Below, piece by piece: positions 17,239 through 25,044 of a stretch of DNA of 64,000 nt. The notes beneath the pieces were generated by a model that did no database searches, had not been told where the DNA came from, and saw only the letters and a program-made list of their open reading frames with translations. The position numbers and the translations under genes are program-made. Numbering within the stretch: the first letter of the stretch is position 1; every line of letters starts with the position of its first letter. Source of the DNA: Cellulomonas fengjieae (GTDB lineage Bacteria; Actinomycetota; Actinomycetes; Actinomycetales; Cellulomonadaceae); the NCBI RefSeq assembly GCF_018388465.1, contig NZ_CP074404.1, forward strand, positions 3,534,001-3,598,000, written 5' to 3'.

Positions 17239-17723
17239 CTGACGTCGCTGCATGGGACCGCCGGGTCGAGGAGTTCTGGGCGACCGCGGACGGCAGTGAC
17301 GTCGACGGCGTACTGACCAGCATGAACGCGCTCGTCGCGGAGCGCCCCGCCGGAGACGCCGCGGCGCTCATGGAGTGGGCGGGCGCCCACGACTTCGTCG
17401 GCCTGGAGGCGGAGGCGATCCCGCTGTACCGCGAGGCGATCGCGGCCGGCCTCGACCCCGAGCGCGAGGCGCGGGCGGTCCTGCAGCTGGCGAGCTCGCT
17501 GCGCAACGTCGGGCAGCCCGACGCGGCGGTCGAGCTGCTGCAGGCCACGGCCGGGCACCCCGCCGTGGGTGCCGCGCGCGACGCCTTCCTGGCCCTGGCG
17601 CTCCTCGACGCGGGACAGCCGGGCGCAGCCCTGCGGGTCGCGCTGGAGGCGCTGACACCGACGCTGCCCGCCTACCGCAGCGCCCTGACGCACTACGCCT
17701 CCCAGCTGCCGTCGGCCGAGTAG
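17235..17723 (+). CDS. tetratricopeptide-repeat protein
   Basis: A 162-residue, wholly helical, Ala-rich protein with no signal or membrane helix. Helix pairs fit TPR spacing: GLEAEAIPLYREAIAAGLDP, ARAVLQLASSLRNVGQPDAA, then DAFLALALLDAGQPGAALRV. Single-protein TPR modules of this size occur widely in actinobacteria without an assigned function and probably mediate protein contacts. Translation may be coupled to the six-codon ORF whose stop overlaps its start. Confidence 0.75.
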   Translation: MTDVAAWDRRVEEFWATADGSDVDGVLTSMNALVAERPAGDAAALMEWAGAHDFVGLEAEAIPLYREAIAAGLDPEREARAVLQLASSLRNVGQPDAAVELLQATAGHPAVGAARDAFLALALLDAGQPGAALRVALEALTPTLPAYRSALTHYASQLPSAE

Positions 17724-17761
17724 CCCTCCGCCGAGCAGCACGGGTGCCACCCGATCTGGCC

Positions 17762-18187
17762 TCAGTACGCGTAGCGGGTGACGCGCTCCGGGTGGATCAC
17801 GAGCCGGACCTGGTCCTCGGCGAGGATCGTCGCGAGGTCCCGCGCGTGCACCGGGTCGGACAGGTCCCAGTAGCGCGCGGCGAGGCGGGCGGCGAGGTCG
17901 TGCGCGCCCTGGGTCTCGACGGTGACCGGACCGGACACCGACACCCAGTGCTCGCGCTCGCCCACCGGGGCGGCGACGACGAGCGACGCGCGGGGGTCAC
18001 GCCGCAGCCGGCGCACCTTGAGGGCGTCGGGCGTGGTGAACAGCTGGACCGTGCCGTCGTCGGCCACCTCGAACCACACCGGCCGCGGCTGCGGCGGCAC
18101 GGGGCCGGCGGCGACGGTCAGGAAGCCGTGCAGCGCACGACGCAGGAGCTCGAGGTCGTCGGTGGACAGGGACGCGTCAGCACTCAT
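17762..18187 (-). CDS. pyridoxamine 5'-phosphate oxidase-like flavoprotein
   Basis: A 141-residue split-barrel protein. LFTTPDALKVRRLRRDPRAS followed by VVAAPVGEREHWVSVSGPVT matches the FMN- or F420-binding core of the PPOX family. The C-terminus (ILAEDQVRLVIHPERVTRY) is as in F420-dependent members. It probably reduces a small molecule with F420H2 or FMN, but the substrate is unknown. ATG 18187 follows GAGGAG. The longer open frame upstream is not used. Confidence 0.8.
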   Translation of the reverse strand: MSADASLSTDDLELLRRALHGFLTVAAGPVPPQPRPVWFEVADDGTVQLFTTPDALKVRRLRRDPRASLVVAAPVGEREHWVSVSGPVTVETQGAHDLAARLAARYWDLSDPVHARDLATILAEDQVRLVIHPERVTRYAY

Positions 18188-18243
18188 CACGGCTCCTCGG
18201 TGCGGGACGGCTCTCGTCGGGTCAACCGCACGACGGGCCTCCT

Positions 18244-18942
18244 TCATCCCCCGCCCGCTCGACGCGCGTCGGCCGCCGCGAGCGCCGCCCGCATCGACTC
18301 CCGCGACGCCGGTTCCCACGGTCCGGAGGTGGCCAGCGGGATCTCGGTCATGAACCGCCGCTCGGCCTCAGGGATCAGCGCGGCGACGCGGTCGGGGTCC
18401 GACCCGGCGGTGCCGTACAGGTGCGGGCCGTCCGCGTAGAACAGGTCGAGCACGACGAGCCGCCCGTCCGCCGCGCGCATGACGTTGGTCGGGTTGCGGT
18501 CCAGAGGCCCGCACCACGGAAGCTCCCGGCGTGCCAGCGCGTGGACGTCGTGCACGATCGCCGCGAGCTCGGCCAGGTCCGGGCGCGGTTCTGCCAGGGC
18601 CTCGTGGAACGCGATCGCCTCGTCGTCCGGGACGGGCGCGAGCCACTCGAGCACCTGCAGGTCGCCCCCGCCCGTCAGGCGTCGGTGCGCGAGCAGGACG
18701 GGAACCCGGCGCGTGTGCGCCGCCCGCACGTACAGGGCGGCGGAGTACGGCCCGGTGGGGTCGAACGGGCTGATCCGGGCCGCGGCCGCGCCGTCGGGCG
18801 AGCGCAGCGCGATGGCCCAGTCGCCGGCGCCGCACGGTGTCCACCCGTCGCGCAGCAGCACCTCCTCCACCTGCCGGTGGTCCACCGGGCCGGTGAGCAG
18901 GTTGCGGCCGACGAGGTACCGGGGCATGTCCTGCAACGCCAT
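18244..18942 (-). CDS. kinase-fold (aminoglycoside phosphotransferase-like) protein
   Basis: A 232-residue protein I do not recognise as a named family. The segment GPLDRNPTNVMRAADGRLVVLDLFY resembles the catalytic loop of APH/ChoK kinases (D-x4-N, then a metal-binding D), read here as LDRNPTNV and LVVLDLFY. The front has an ADP-site-like stretch and VHDVHALARRELPW, as before the loop in such kinases. The usual HxD is LDR here, so activity is uncertain. The promoter TAGGCT overlaps the stop codon of the response regulator gene, giving independent expression. It may phosphorylate a small molecule or be a pseudo-kinase. Confidence 0.55.
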   Translation of the reverse strand: MALQDMPRYLVGRNLLTGPVDHRQVEEVLLRDGWTPCGAGDWAIALRSPDGAAAARISPFDPTGPYSAALYVRAAHTRRVPVLLAHRRLTGGGDLQVLEWLAPVPDDEAIAFHEALAEPRPDLAELAAIVHDVHALARRELPWCGPLDRNPTNVMRAADGRLVVLDLFYADGPHLYGTAGSDPDRVAALIPEAERRFMTEIPLATSGPWEPASRESMRAALAAADARRAGGG

Positions 18943-18948
18943 GCCCGG

Positions 18949-18954
18949 AGCCTA
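18949..18954 (-). promoter_or_regulatory. -10 element of a leaderless promoter
   Basis: TAGGCT on the minus strand, 6 nt before ATG 18942. It covers the stop codon of the response regulator. Confidence 0.45.
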
Positions 18955-19644
18955 GGGACGGACGTCGACGATGCCATTCTGATAAGCCCACACGACCGCC
19001 TGCAGCCGCGACTTCACACCCAGCTTCGGCATCGCCCTGGCCAGGTGCGACTTCACGGTCGAGACCTCCAGGAAGAGCTCGCGGGAGATCTCCTCGTTGG
19101 ACATGCCCTGGGCCAGCAGCAGGAGGATGTCGAGCTCGCGCGGCGTCAGCAGCTCGCTGGCGCGCGCGGCGGTCACCGGCTGCGTCCGGCGGCGCGTGAC
19201 CACCTCCCGCAGCACCCGCCGGGTCAGCGCGTTGGCCAGCATGCCGTGGCCCGCTGCCACCGACCGGACGGCCTCGACGAGCGTCTCCGGCTCGGCGTCC
19301 TTGAGCAGGAAGCCGGACGCGCCCGCCTCGAGCGCGCCGAACAGGTACTCGTCGACGTCGAACGTGGTCAGGACGAGGACCGGGATCGGGTCCACGACGT
19401 CGGGGCCGCACAGCTCCCGCGTCGCGGTGATCCCGTCCTTGCCCGGCATGCGGATGTCCATGCAGACCACGTCGGGCCGCAGGGCGCGGGCCAGGGCCAC
19501 GGCGGTCGCCCCGTCGGCGGCCTGCCCGACCACCTCGATGCCCGGCTCTGTCGTCAGCATGGTGGACAGGCCGGCGCGCACGAGCGGCTGGTCGTCGGCG
19601 ACGACGACCCGCAGGTTCGGGGTACCGCTCGGGACGTCGCTCAT
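18952..19644 (-). CDS. NarL/LuxR-type response regulator
   Basis: A 230-residue two-component regulator. The receiver domain (about 10-125) has the acidic pair DD at 17-18, the phosphoacceptor D63 in VVCMDIRMPGKDG, the switch Thr in VLVLTTFD and the Lys in FLLKD. The C-terminal LuxR HTH begins LTPRELDILLLLAQGMSNEE, with a VSTVKSHL recognition helix. Its ATG overlaps the kinase stop (ATGA), so the pair is co-translated. Likely targets are its own operon and the genes sharing the 87-bp promoter element. Confidence 0.93.
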   Translation of the reverse strand: MSDVPSGTPNLRVVVADDQPLVRAGLSTMLTTEPGIEVVGQAADGATAVALARALRPDVVCMDIRMPGKDGITATRELCGPDVVDPIPVLVLTTFDVDEYLFGALEAGASGFLLKDAEPETLVEAVRSVAAGHGMLANALTRRVLREVVTRRRTQPVTAARASELLTPRELDILLLLAQGMSNEEISRELFLEVSTVKSHLARAMPKLGVKSRLQAVVWAYQNGIVDVRP

Positions 19645-20906
19645 CGGAGCTCCTCGGTGGGTGTGGTCGGGATCGCGAGCGAGACCTGCCACCCGCCGTC
19701 GAGGGTGGGTCCGTACTGGAGCGTCGCGCCGGTCAGCTCGGCGCGCTCCTGCATGCCGACCAACCCGTAGCCCGGGTCGTGGTCGGTCAGCGCCTCACCG
19801 GGACCGGGTGCGGTGTTGCGGACCCGCAGCTCGACGTGGTCGTCGGCCCGGACGTCGATCCGGACCGTGCAGCGCGCCCCGTGCGCGTGCCGGGCCGCGT
19901 TGGCCAGCGCCTCCTGGACCACCCGGTACGCCGCGAGCTGCGCGAGCGGACCGATCACGCCCGAGGCGGCCACCTCGTCGACCGGGCCCGAGGTCTCCAG
20001 GTCGACCTCCAGCCCCGACGCCCGCGCCTGCGCGACCAGGTCGGCGATGCCGGCCAGCGTCTCCATCCGTACCGGGCCGTCCGGGTCGGGCGGGTCCTCG
20101 GTGTCGCGCAGCAGCACCACGAGGTTGCGCAGGTCGCGCAGCATCGCCGTGCTCTGCTCCCGGACCTGCGCGACGGCCCGCTTGGCGCCCTCGGGGTCCA
20201 CGTCGATCTGGCGGCCGACGGCGGCGCTCATCACGGCGATGCCGGACAGGTGGTGCGCCGCGATGTCGTGCAGCTCGCGCGCCATCGCCGTCCGCTCCCG
20301 CTCGACGGCGACCCGGACCAGGGCGTCGCGCTCGCGGCCCTGCGCCTCGACCGTGCGGGCGACGGCGGCCACGGCGTCCTGCCGTGCGCCCACGACGCTC
20401 GCGAGCACGAAGGGCAGCCCGACCGCCGCGACCGCCTGCAGGGCACCGGCGATGACGACGGTCCACCCCTCGCCGCCGCTCCGGATCTCGGCGGCGGCCA
20501 CGCCGACGGCCACCAGGGCACCGGCCCCGAGCAGGGTCGGCGCGAGGCGCCGGACGGGCCGCGCGAGAACCACCCGGTACGTCGCGACGATCACCACGAT
20601 GAGGCCGGCGCCGACGGCCTCGCCGAGCCACTGCAGGGCGGGCATCGCCGCGGCGACTGCGAGCACCGTGGCGCGCGGGTGCCCCCGCCACACGCCGAGC
20701 ACGACCGCCTGCGCCGTGAGCACGGCGATAGCGCCCCACCACGCCGCGTCGCCGAACTCCGGGACGCCGCGCGCGGCGGACGGGTCGGCCTGGTTCAGCC
20801 CGAGGGAGGCGGCGAGCAGCCCGACCGACAGCAGCCAGCAGACCGCCGGGACGAGGTACGTCGCCCGGCGGCCGTGCTGAGCGGGGTGCTCGATCACCGA
20901 CGTCAC
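19641..20906 (-). CDS. NarL-partner sensor histidine kinase
   Basis: A 421-residue membrane sensor. About five to six helices (residues 17-175) leave little extracytoplasmic sequence, so it probably senses the membrane itself. HisKA_3 contains ARELHDIAAHHLSGIAVM with H213 as phosphorylation site. The HATPase part has NAARHAHGARC and GYGLVGMQERAEL. The start is GTG at 20906, which overlaps the stop codon of a 24-codon ORF (GTGA); no separate ribosome site is visible, so translation seems coupled to it. DesK- and LiaS-like kinases have this build. Confidence 0.9.
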   Translation of the reverse strand: MTSVIEHPAQHGRRATYLVPAVCWLLSVGLLAASLGLNQADPSAARGVPEFGDAAWWGAIAVLTAQAVVLGVWRGHPRATVLAVAAAMPALQWLGEAVGAGLIVVIVATYRVVLARPVRRLAPTLLGAGALVAVGVAAAEIRSGGEGWTVVIAGALQAVAAVGLPFVLASVVGARQDAVAAVARTVEAQGRERDALVRVAVERERTAMARELHDIAAHHLSGIAVMSAAVGRQIDVDPEGAKRAVAQVREQSTAMLRDLRNLVVLLRDTEDPPDPDGPVRMETLAGIADLVAQARASGLEVDLETSGPVDEVAASGVIGPLAQLAAYRVVQEALANAARHAHGARCTVRIDVRADDHVELRVRNTAPGPGEALTDHDPGYGLVGMQERAELTGATLQYGPTLDGGWQVSLAIPTTPTEELR

Positions 20907-20977
20907 GATAGACGCGCCGCCTCGAGCCCGTGGTCGGCAGCCGGTGGTGGCGGTGCCTGCGCGGTGATGGCGCTCAT
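20903..20977 (-). CDS. 24-residue leader ORF before the sensor kinase
   Basis: ATG 20977 with a GAAGGGAC site opens MSAITAQAPPPP and continues AADHGLEAARLS; its TGA overlaps the kinase GTG. The first codons and the ribosome site resemble those of the CPBP protease (MSVLTAAAPAPQ after CGACGAAAGGAACC). The leader therefore looks like the copied 5' end of a CPBP-type gene fused to the kinase, and it probably delivers ribosomes to the kinase. Confidence 0.6.
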   Translation of the reverse strand: MSAITAQAPPPPAADHGLEAARLS

Positions 20978-21005
20978 CCGAGTGTCCCTTCGTCGACGTC
21001 GGTCT

Positions 21006-21092
21006 GACGTGACTCGACGTTAGGAGCCGGGGACCTCGTGCCGCGCCGGGCCGAGGATGGAACGTCGGCGGTTGCATCCAAAGGTGGAGCCG
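21006..21092 (-). promoter_or_regulatory. shared promoter element, copy 2 (before the two-component operon)
   Basis: Contains CACCTTTGGATGCA, ACGTTCCATCCTC and CTCCTAACGTCGAGTCA reading toward the kinase, with TAACGT (21017-21022) as probable -10. Similarity to copy 1 continues into the ribosome site and the first codons. Presence before the two-component operon itself suggests autoregulation. Confidence 0.65.
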
Positions 21093-21133
21093 GTCGAAGG
21101 TCCGCCTCGGAGCCTCGGCACGATCCTCAATCG

Positions 21134-21169
21134 GTTGCCGAATAGGCAACACACAACGTAGCGTTGTGT
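21134..21169. promoter_or_regulatory. paired inverted repeats over the cassette-1 promoter
   Basis: GTTGCC-N5-GGCAAC (21134-21150) is followed at once by ACACAACG-N3-CGTTGTGT (21151-21169). The -10 hexamer TAGCGT (21159-21164) lies inside the second repeat and the ATG follows 7 nt later. Binding of the cassette's own HTH protein here would block transcription. Confidence 0.6.
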
Positions 21170-21171
21170 GC

Positions 21172-21624
21172 ATGAGCAACGAGCGTCAGACCACCGTCGC
21201 CCCGGACGCGTACCTGTCGGCCATCGAGGCCGACCGCACCGCGCTGGACCAGCGTGCTCGCCAGCCGGCGTGGCTCGCACCCGCACTCGGCGCCGTGACC
21301 GCCACCTGGGTCGCGACCGGCGACACCGCCCGCTCGGACGGGACGAGCCCCTGGTTCTTCCTGTTCATCGTGGCGATGGGCCTCGTCCTCGTGGCGACCC
21401 GATCCACGGGGGTCAAGCTCAAGGGCATCGGGACCCGTGGCTGGGTCGCCTACCTCGCCCTCGTCGCGGTGGGCCTGCTGCTGTACAGCGCCGGGCTCGC
21501 CCTGTTCTCCCTCGACCTGGACTGGTGGGTGGCCGTGCCGGCCGTGCTGATGTTCGGCGCCACGGTCGCGACGGTGCGGGTCGTCGATGCCTCTGCGCGC
21601 AGGTCCTTGCACCGTGACCGTTGA
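21172..21624 (+). CDS. small membrane protein of a membrane-protein/HTH cassette (1)
   Basis: A 150-residue protein with four predicted membrane helices (from about PAWLAPALGAVTATWVATG to AVPAVLMFGATVATVRVV) and an acidic N-terminal segment with DAYLSAIEADRTALDQRA. No domain family is recognised. It overlaps the following HTH gene by 11 nt. The same layout (N-terminal acidic helix, four helices, downstream HTH gene) recurs at 29902-30674. A sequestering or sensing partner for the regulator is a reasonable inference, by analogy with LytTR/DUF3021 pairs. Confidence 0.65.
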   Translation: MSNERQTTVAPDAYLSAIEADRTALDQRARQPAWLAPALGAVTATWVATGDTARSDGTSPWFFLFIVAMGLVLVATRSTGVKLKGIGTRGWVAYLALVAVGLLLYSAGLALFSLDLDWWVAVPAVLMFGATVATVRVVDASARRSLHRDR

Positions 21625-21946
21625 GGCGCGGCCGGACGAGATCGTCCACAACATAGTGCGCCTGCGGATCTGCGGGCTGCTGCGCCCCGTCGACGCCCTG
21701 ACGTTCTCGACTCTCGCAGCAACGCTCGAGCTGACCAAGCCGGCACTCTCCAAGCACCTGCGCATCCTGACCGACGCCGGCTACACGACGATGAGCCGCT
21801 CCTCCTCCGACGAGCGGACCGACCGCCGGCAGATCACCTGGGTGCGCCTGACGCGCGAGGGTCGGCGAGCGTTCGACGGACACGTCGCGGCGCTCCGTCA
21901 GATCACCGAGATCGAGGCCGACCGGCCCGGCCCTGCCACCGTCTGA
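21614..21946 (+). CDS. winged-helix regulator of cassette 1
   Basis: A 110-residue MarR/ArsR-like winged-helix protein (HTH_27 type). DEIVHNIVRLRICGLLRPVD leads into the HTH FSTLAATLELTKPALSKHL, followed by the wing and LTREGRRAFDGHVAALRQI. It is closely similar in plan and motifs to the regulator at 30375-30674. GTG 21614 overlaps the end of the membrane-protein gene. Its stop codon lies inside a copy of the two-component promoter element. The double inverted repeat before the cassette is its likely operator. Confidence 0.8.
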   Translation: MTVEARPDEIVHNIVRLRICGLLRPVDALTFSTLAATLELTKPALSKHLRILTDAGYTTMSRSSSDERTDRRQITWVRLTREGRRAFDGHVAALRQITEIEADRPGPATV

Positions 21947-22003
21947 CGTGACTCGACGACAGGGAATCGGGGACTCGTGCCGCGCGGGCGTGAGGGGATG
22001 GAC
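21945..22003 (-). promoter_or_regulatory. decayed copy of the shared promoter element
   Basis: GACGTGACTCGACG at 21945-21958 is identical to 21006-21019 (with GTCT before it in both), followed by related sequence (GGGGACTCGTGCCGCGCGGG). The -10 is lost (CCTGTCGT replaces CCTAACGT), and it points into the antisense of the HTH gene, so it is probably a dead relic. Confidence 0.6.
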
Positions 22004-22026
22004 GCACGCCCGCGCGGGCGCACCAG

Positions 22027-22974
22027 CTACACGACGACGATCTGCGACCCCTCGGGCGAGTGGTCCGCCAGCGCGACGCTCCGGATGGCCGGGTCGTCGT
22101 AGGTGTTCCAGTAGTAGGTCGTCGTCCTGGACGAGAAGAGTCCGGTGTAGATGGTCTTCTCGAACTCACCCGAGCCCATCGCGGCGGCGCCGTCCACCAT
22201 CGCGACCTGCTGCAGGGTGTGGAACGCGCGGCTGACGTTCTCCTCCTCGCTCGCCTTCGTCGGGTAGTGCTCGTTGACGTACGCGGCGCGGACGAACCTG
22301 GACGGCGAGTAGTAGTCGCCGGGGATGCCTCGCATGTGCGACCCCGAGCCGAACGGGGTGAGCGTCGCCCTGCCCAGCACGGTCTCCTTGGGGAAGTCGG
22401 GCGCGGTGTTCAGGTAGTTGCGCAGGTTCTCGTGGTGCCATCCGAACCCGGGCTGATTGGCCAGGACGTCCACGTCGTCGTCGAAGACGTGCATGCCGTC
22501 GCTCGTGTACTCGACCACGATCGCCCGGGTCGCGTCGCCGATGACCCAGTGGAGCAGCGAGCTCGGGTACTTCTCGTTGATCGGCTTGTCCACGATCGCC
22601 ACGTCCTGCAGCGCCGCCTCGACGTCATCGACGGTGGTGAACTGCGAGGCGACCCAGAGCGGAAACTCGAACGCGGCGACGTTGGTCGCGCCCTCCACCG
22701 GACCCGGCGCGTACGCCGCGTACCCCGGGAAGTTGAGTCCCGCCACGGCCAGCCCCGCGTCGTTCCCGCAGTCGAAGTAGAGCGGTGTGTCCTCCTCGAC
22801 GATCCCCATGCCGATGGTCGCGTGCTGGATGCTCCCCACCGCCCCGAACGGCGACTTCGGGGCGTACCCCGTGGGCGTGACCACCACCCTCTCCCCGTAG
22901 CCGCTCGTCCAGTCGAGGTTCCGTGCGAGGTAGAGGTTGTCGCTACCGTCGGTGAACCTGATTCCCGTGCACAT
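22027..22974 (-). CDS. choloylglycine hydrolase family (penicillin V acylase-like)
   Basis: A 315-residue Ntn hydrolase. Met1 is followed directly by Cys2, the nucleophile exposed on removal of Met. R18 and D21 in LARNLDW, the N of AGLNFPGY, the NQPGFGWHHENLRNYL block and the R of SPSRFVRAAY match the catalytic set of bile-salt hydrolase/penicillin V acylase. There is no signal peptide, so it acts in the cytoplasm. In a soil actinobacterium, N-acyl amides such as acyl-homoserine lactones or penicillin V are likelier substrates than bile salts. It is divergent from the CE1-like esterase. Confidence 0.9.
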   Translation of the reverse strand: MCTGIRFTDGSDNLYLARNLDWTSGYGERVVVTPTGYAPKSPFGAVGSIQHATIGMGIVEEDTPLYFDCGNDAGLAVAGLNFPGYAAYAPGPVEGATNVAAFEFPLWVASQFTTVDDVEAALQDVAIVDKPINEKYPSSLLHWVIGDATRAIVVEYTSDGMHVFDDDVDVLANQPGFGWHHENLRNYLNTAPDFPKETVLGRATLTPFGSGSHMRGIPGDYYSPSRFVRAAYVNEHYPTKASEEENVSRAFHTLQQVAMVDGAAAMGSGEFEKTIYTGLFSSRTTTYYWNTYDDPAIRSVALADHSPEGSQIVVV

Positions 22975-23088
22975 GTGGTGCCCCCTGTCTTCGGCAAGCC
23001 GCGTGACGTCGGAGGGCCCGGTCGGCGCCCCCGCTCCATCGTGCGCCCGCGGGCGGACTCCTGCACTGCGGCGACGACCGCGCGTGCT

Positions 23089-23098
23089 GAACCGTTTC
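23089..23098. promoter_or_regulatory. LacI-type operator upstream of the CE1-CBM2 esterase
   Basis: GAACCGTTTC, symmetric at 8 of 10 positions with central CG, 110 bp before the start. It is weaker than the other members of the set. Confidence 0.4.
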
Positions 23099-23208
23099 GG
23101 ACCGCTCCCCGAGCCGACGGGTTGTGGATAGGTTCGCCGGGCGGCGTAATTCGTCCGCCGTCGCCGTCCCGGGCACCGACGCCCGGGACCCGCTGGAGGG
23201 AGCGACAC

Positions 23209-24477
23209 GTGAGACAGGCCAAACCGTCCCGGAACCGACTCGTCCTGCTGGTGGCCGCGGCCGCCGCCCTCGTGCTGGGCGGCCTGATCGCGCCGGCCTC
23301 GGCGCTCACCGGAGGTCCCGTCCAGACGGCCGCGACCGCCGGGTGCGGCCGGCCCGCGGGCCTGGCGACCGGCACCCACACGCTCACCAGCGGCGGGGTG
23401 TCGCGCACCTACCGCCTGGACGTGCCGTCCGGCTACGACCCGAACCGGCAATACCGCCTCGTGGTGGGGCTGCACTGGTGGCACGGCACGGCCGCCGACG
23501 TGGTGAACCAGAACTTCTACGGGTTGAAGCCGCTCGCCGGCAACAGCACCGTGTTCGTGGCGCCGCAGGGCATCGACAACGCCTGGCCCAACACCAACGG
23601 CCGGGACGTCACGTTCGTCGACGACGTGCTGCGCGCCGTCGAGTCCGCGCTGTGCATCGACACCACCCAGCGGTTCGCGACCGGCTTCAGCTACGGCGGC
23701 GGCATGAGCAACGCGCTGGCGTGCGCCCGGGCCGACGTGTTCCGTGCGGTCGCGGTGCTCAACGGTGCGCAGCTGTCCGGGTGCGCCGGCGGCACCCAAC
23801 CCATCGCCTACCTCGGCTCGCACGGTGTGGTCGACGACGTCCTGAACATCTCGCAGGGCCGCGCGCTGCGGGACCGTGCGCTGCGCAACAACGGGTGCCA
23901 GGCCCAGCAGGCCCCCGAACCCGCCGCGGGCAGCGGCACCCACGTGCGCACGGAGTACACCTGCCGTGACGGCTACCCGGTCGTGTGGATCGCCTCCGAC
24001 AGCGGCCACCAGTGGGACGCCCGGGACCGCGGGCAGCAGCAGTCCTGGGTGCCCGGCGAGATCTGGCGGTTCTTCACGTCGCTGACCTCGACGACGACCC
24101 CGCCGCCGACGGACAACCCGACGACCCCCGTGCCGACGACTCCGCCGCCGACGACCCCGCCGCCGACGGACCCGACGACGCCGCCTCCCGGGGCGTGCAC
24201 CGCCACCTACCGCACCGTGAACTCCTGGCCCGGCGGCTTCCAGGGCGAGGTCACCGTGCGCGCCGGTTCCGCGTCGACGTCCTGGAACGTGAGCTGGCGC
24301 CCCGCCGGCGAGCGCGTGGACCAGGTGTGGAACGGCACCGTGACGTCGCAGGGCGGCCTCGTGACCGTCGGCAACGTGGCGTGGAACGGCCGGCTCGCGG
24401 CCGGTGGGACCACCACCTTCGGCCTGCTCGGCAGCGGCACGCCGCCGACCCCGGCCCTCACCTGCACCAGCGCCTGA
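23209..24477 (+). CDS. secreted PHB-depolymerase/feruloyl-esterase-like enzyme with CBM2
   Basis: A 422-residue secreted esterase of the CE1/LpqC type. The signal peptide is about residues 1-32. LVVGLHWWHG supplies the oxyanion region. Nucleophile S161 sits in GFSYGGG and the catalytic His is probably H267 in SDSGHQWD. A Pro/Thr linker with repeated TTPPPT (about 294-328) leads to a compact CBM2 (C330 to about C419) that keeps the binding tryptophans but has a shortened loop. Such enzymes release ferulate or acetate from xylan. GTG 23209 follows GGAGGGA. A LacI-type site precedes it. Confidence 0.88.
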   Translation: MRQAKPSRNRLVLLVAAAAALVLGGLIAPASALTGGPVQTAATAGCGRPAGLATGTHTLTSGGVSRTYRLDVPSGYDPNRQYRLVVGLHWWHGTAADVVNQNFYGLKPLAGNSTVFVAPQGIDNAWPNTNGRDVTFVDDVLRAVESALCIDTTQRFATGFSYGGGMSNALACARADVFRAVAVLNGAQLSGCAGGTQPIAYLGSHGVVDDVLNISQGRALRDRALRNNGCQAQQAPEPAAGSGTHVRTEYTCRDGYPVVWIASDSGHQWDARDRGQQQSWVPGEIWRFFTSLTSTTTPPPTDNPTTPVPTTPPPTTPPPTDPTTPPPGACTATYRTVNSWPGGFQGEVTVRAGSASTSWNVSWRPAGERVDQVWNGTVTSQGGLVTVGNVAWNGRLAAGGTTTFGLLGSGTPPTPALTCTSA

Positions 24478-24488
24478 GAGGGTGGACG

Positions 24489-24523
24489 AACGGCCGGCCG
24501 CGTCGGATCCGCGGCCGGCCGTT
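24489..24523 (+). terminator. terminator of the esterase gene
   Basis: A perfect 14-bp stem (24489-24502 with 24510-24523) around a 7-nt loop, 12 nt after the stop. Confidence 0.8.
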
Positions 24524-24576
24524 CGTTGCAGTGGTGAGAGGCCGCCAGCGGGGTGGCCGGACCAGGGAGTCGTGAG

Positions 24577-24945
24577 ATGGCGCGGTACGTGATCTCGTTC
24601 GACGACGGCGCGATGGACCACATCAGCGATGCGGACCTGCCTGACGTGGGCAAGGCCGCGCACGCGGTGATCCAGGAGGCCGTGGACGCGGGCGTCTGGG
24701 TCTTCGGCGGAGGGCTGGGCAGGCAGCAGGCCAGCATCGTGGCCACGGACGGGACCGTCACCGACGGCCCGTTCCCGGAGACCAAGGAGGTCATCGGCGG
24801 ACTCGTGGTCGTCGAGGTGCCCTCCCGCCAGGAGGCGCTGGGGTGGGCCGCCAAGTTCGCCGCCGCGTGCACCTCCGCGCAGGAGGTCCGCGAGCTCCTG
24901 CCCGACCCGGAGCTGGACGCGATGCTCGGGGCGCGGCAGCGCTGA
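24577..24945 (+). CDS. YCII-related (DGPF) domain protein
   Basis: A 122-residue dimeric ferredoxin-like fold protein. RYVISFDDGAMDHIS opens it, VWVFGGGLG follows, and the DGPFPETKEVIGGLVVVEV motif gives the DGPF signature. ATG 24577 follows CAGGGAG. Relatives are often encoded beside ECF42 sigma factors, as at 53682-55309 here, but this copy stands alone with terminators on both sides. Its biochemical role is unknown. Confidence 0.82.
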   Translation: MARYVISFDDGAMDHISDADLPDVGKAAHAVIQEAVDAGVWVFGGGLGRQQASIVATDGTVTDGPFPETKEVIGGLVVVEVPSRQEALGWAAKFAAACTSAQEVRELLPDPELDAMLGARQR

Positions 24946-24952
24946 CGCCGAC

Positions 24953-24982
24953 GGCGAGCGGCTCCACGCGGAGCCGCTCGCC
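24953..24982 (+). terminator. terminator of the YCII gene
   Basis: A perfect 13-bp stem (24953-24965 with 24970-24982) with loop ACGC, 7 nt after the stop. Confidence 0.8.
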
Positions 24983-25044
24983 TCGGCACGTCAGTCGTCG
25001 AGGACGCTCGACGGACCTCCTACAGTGGCGAGCAGGAGGCGCGC

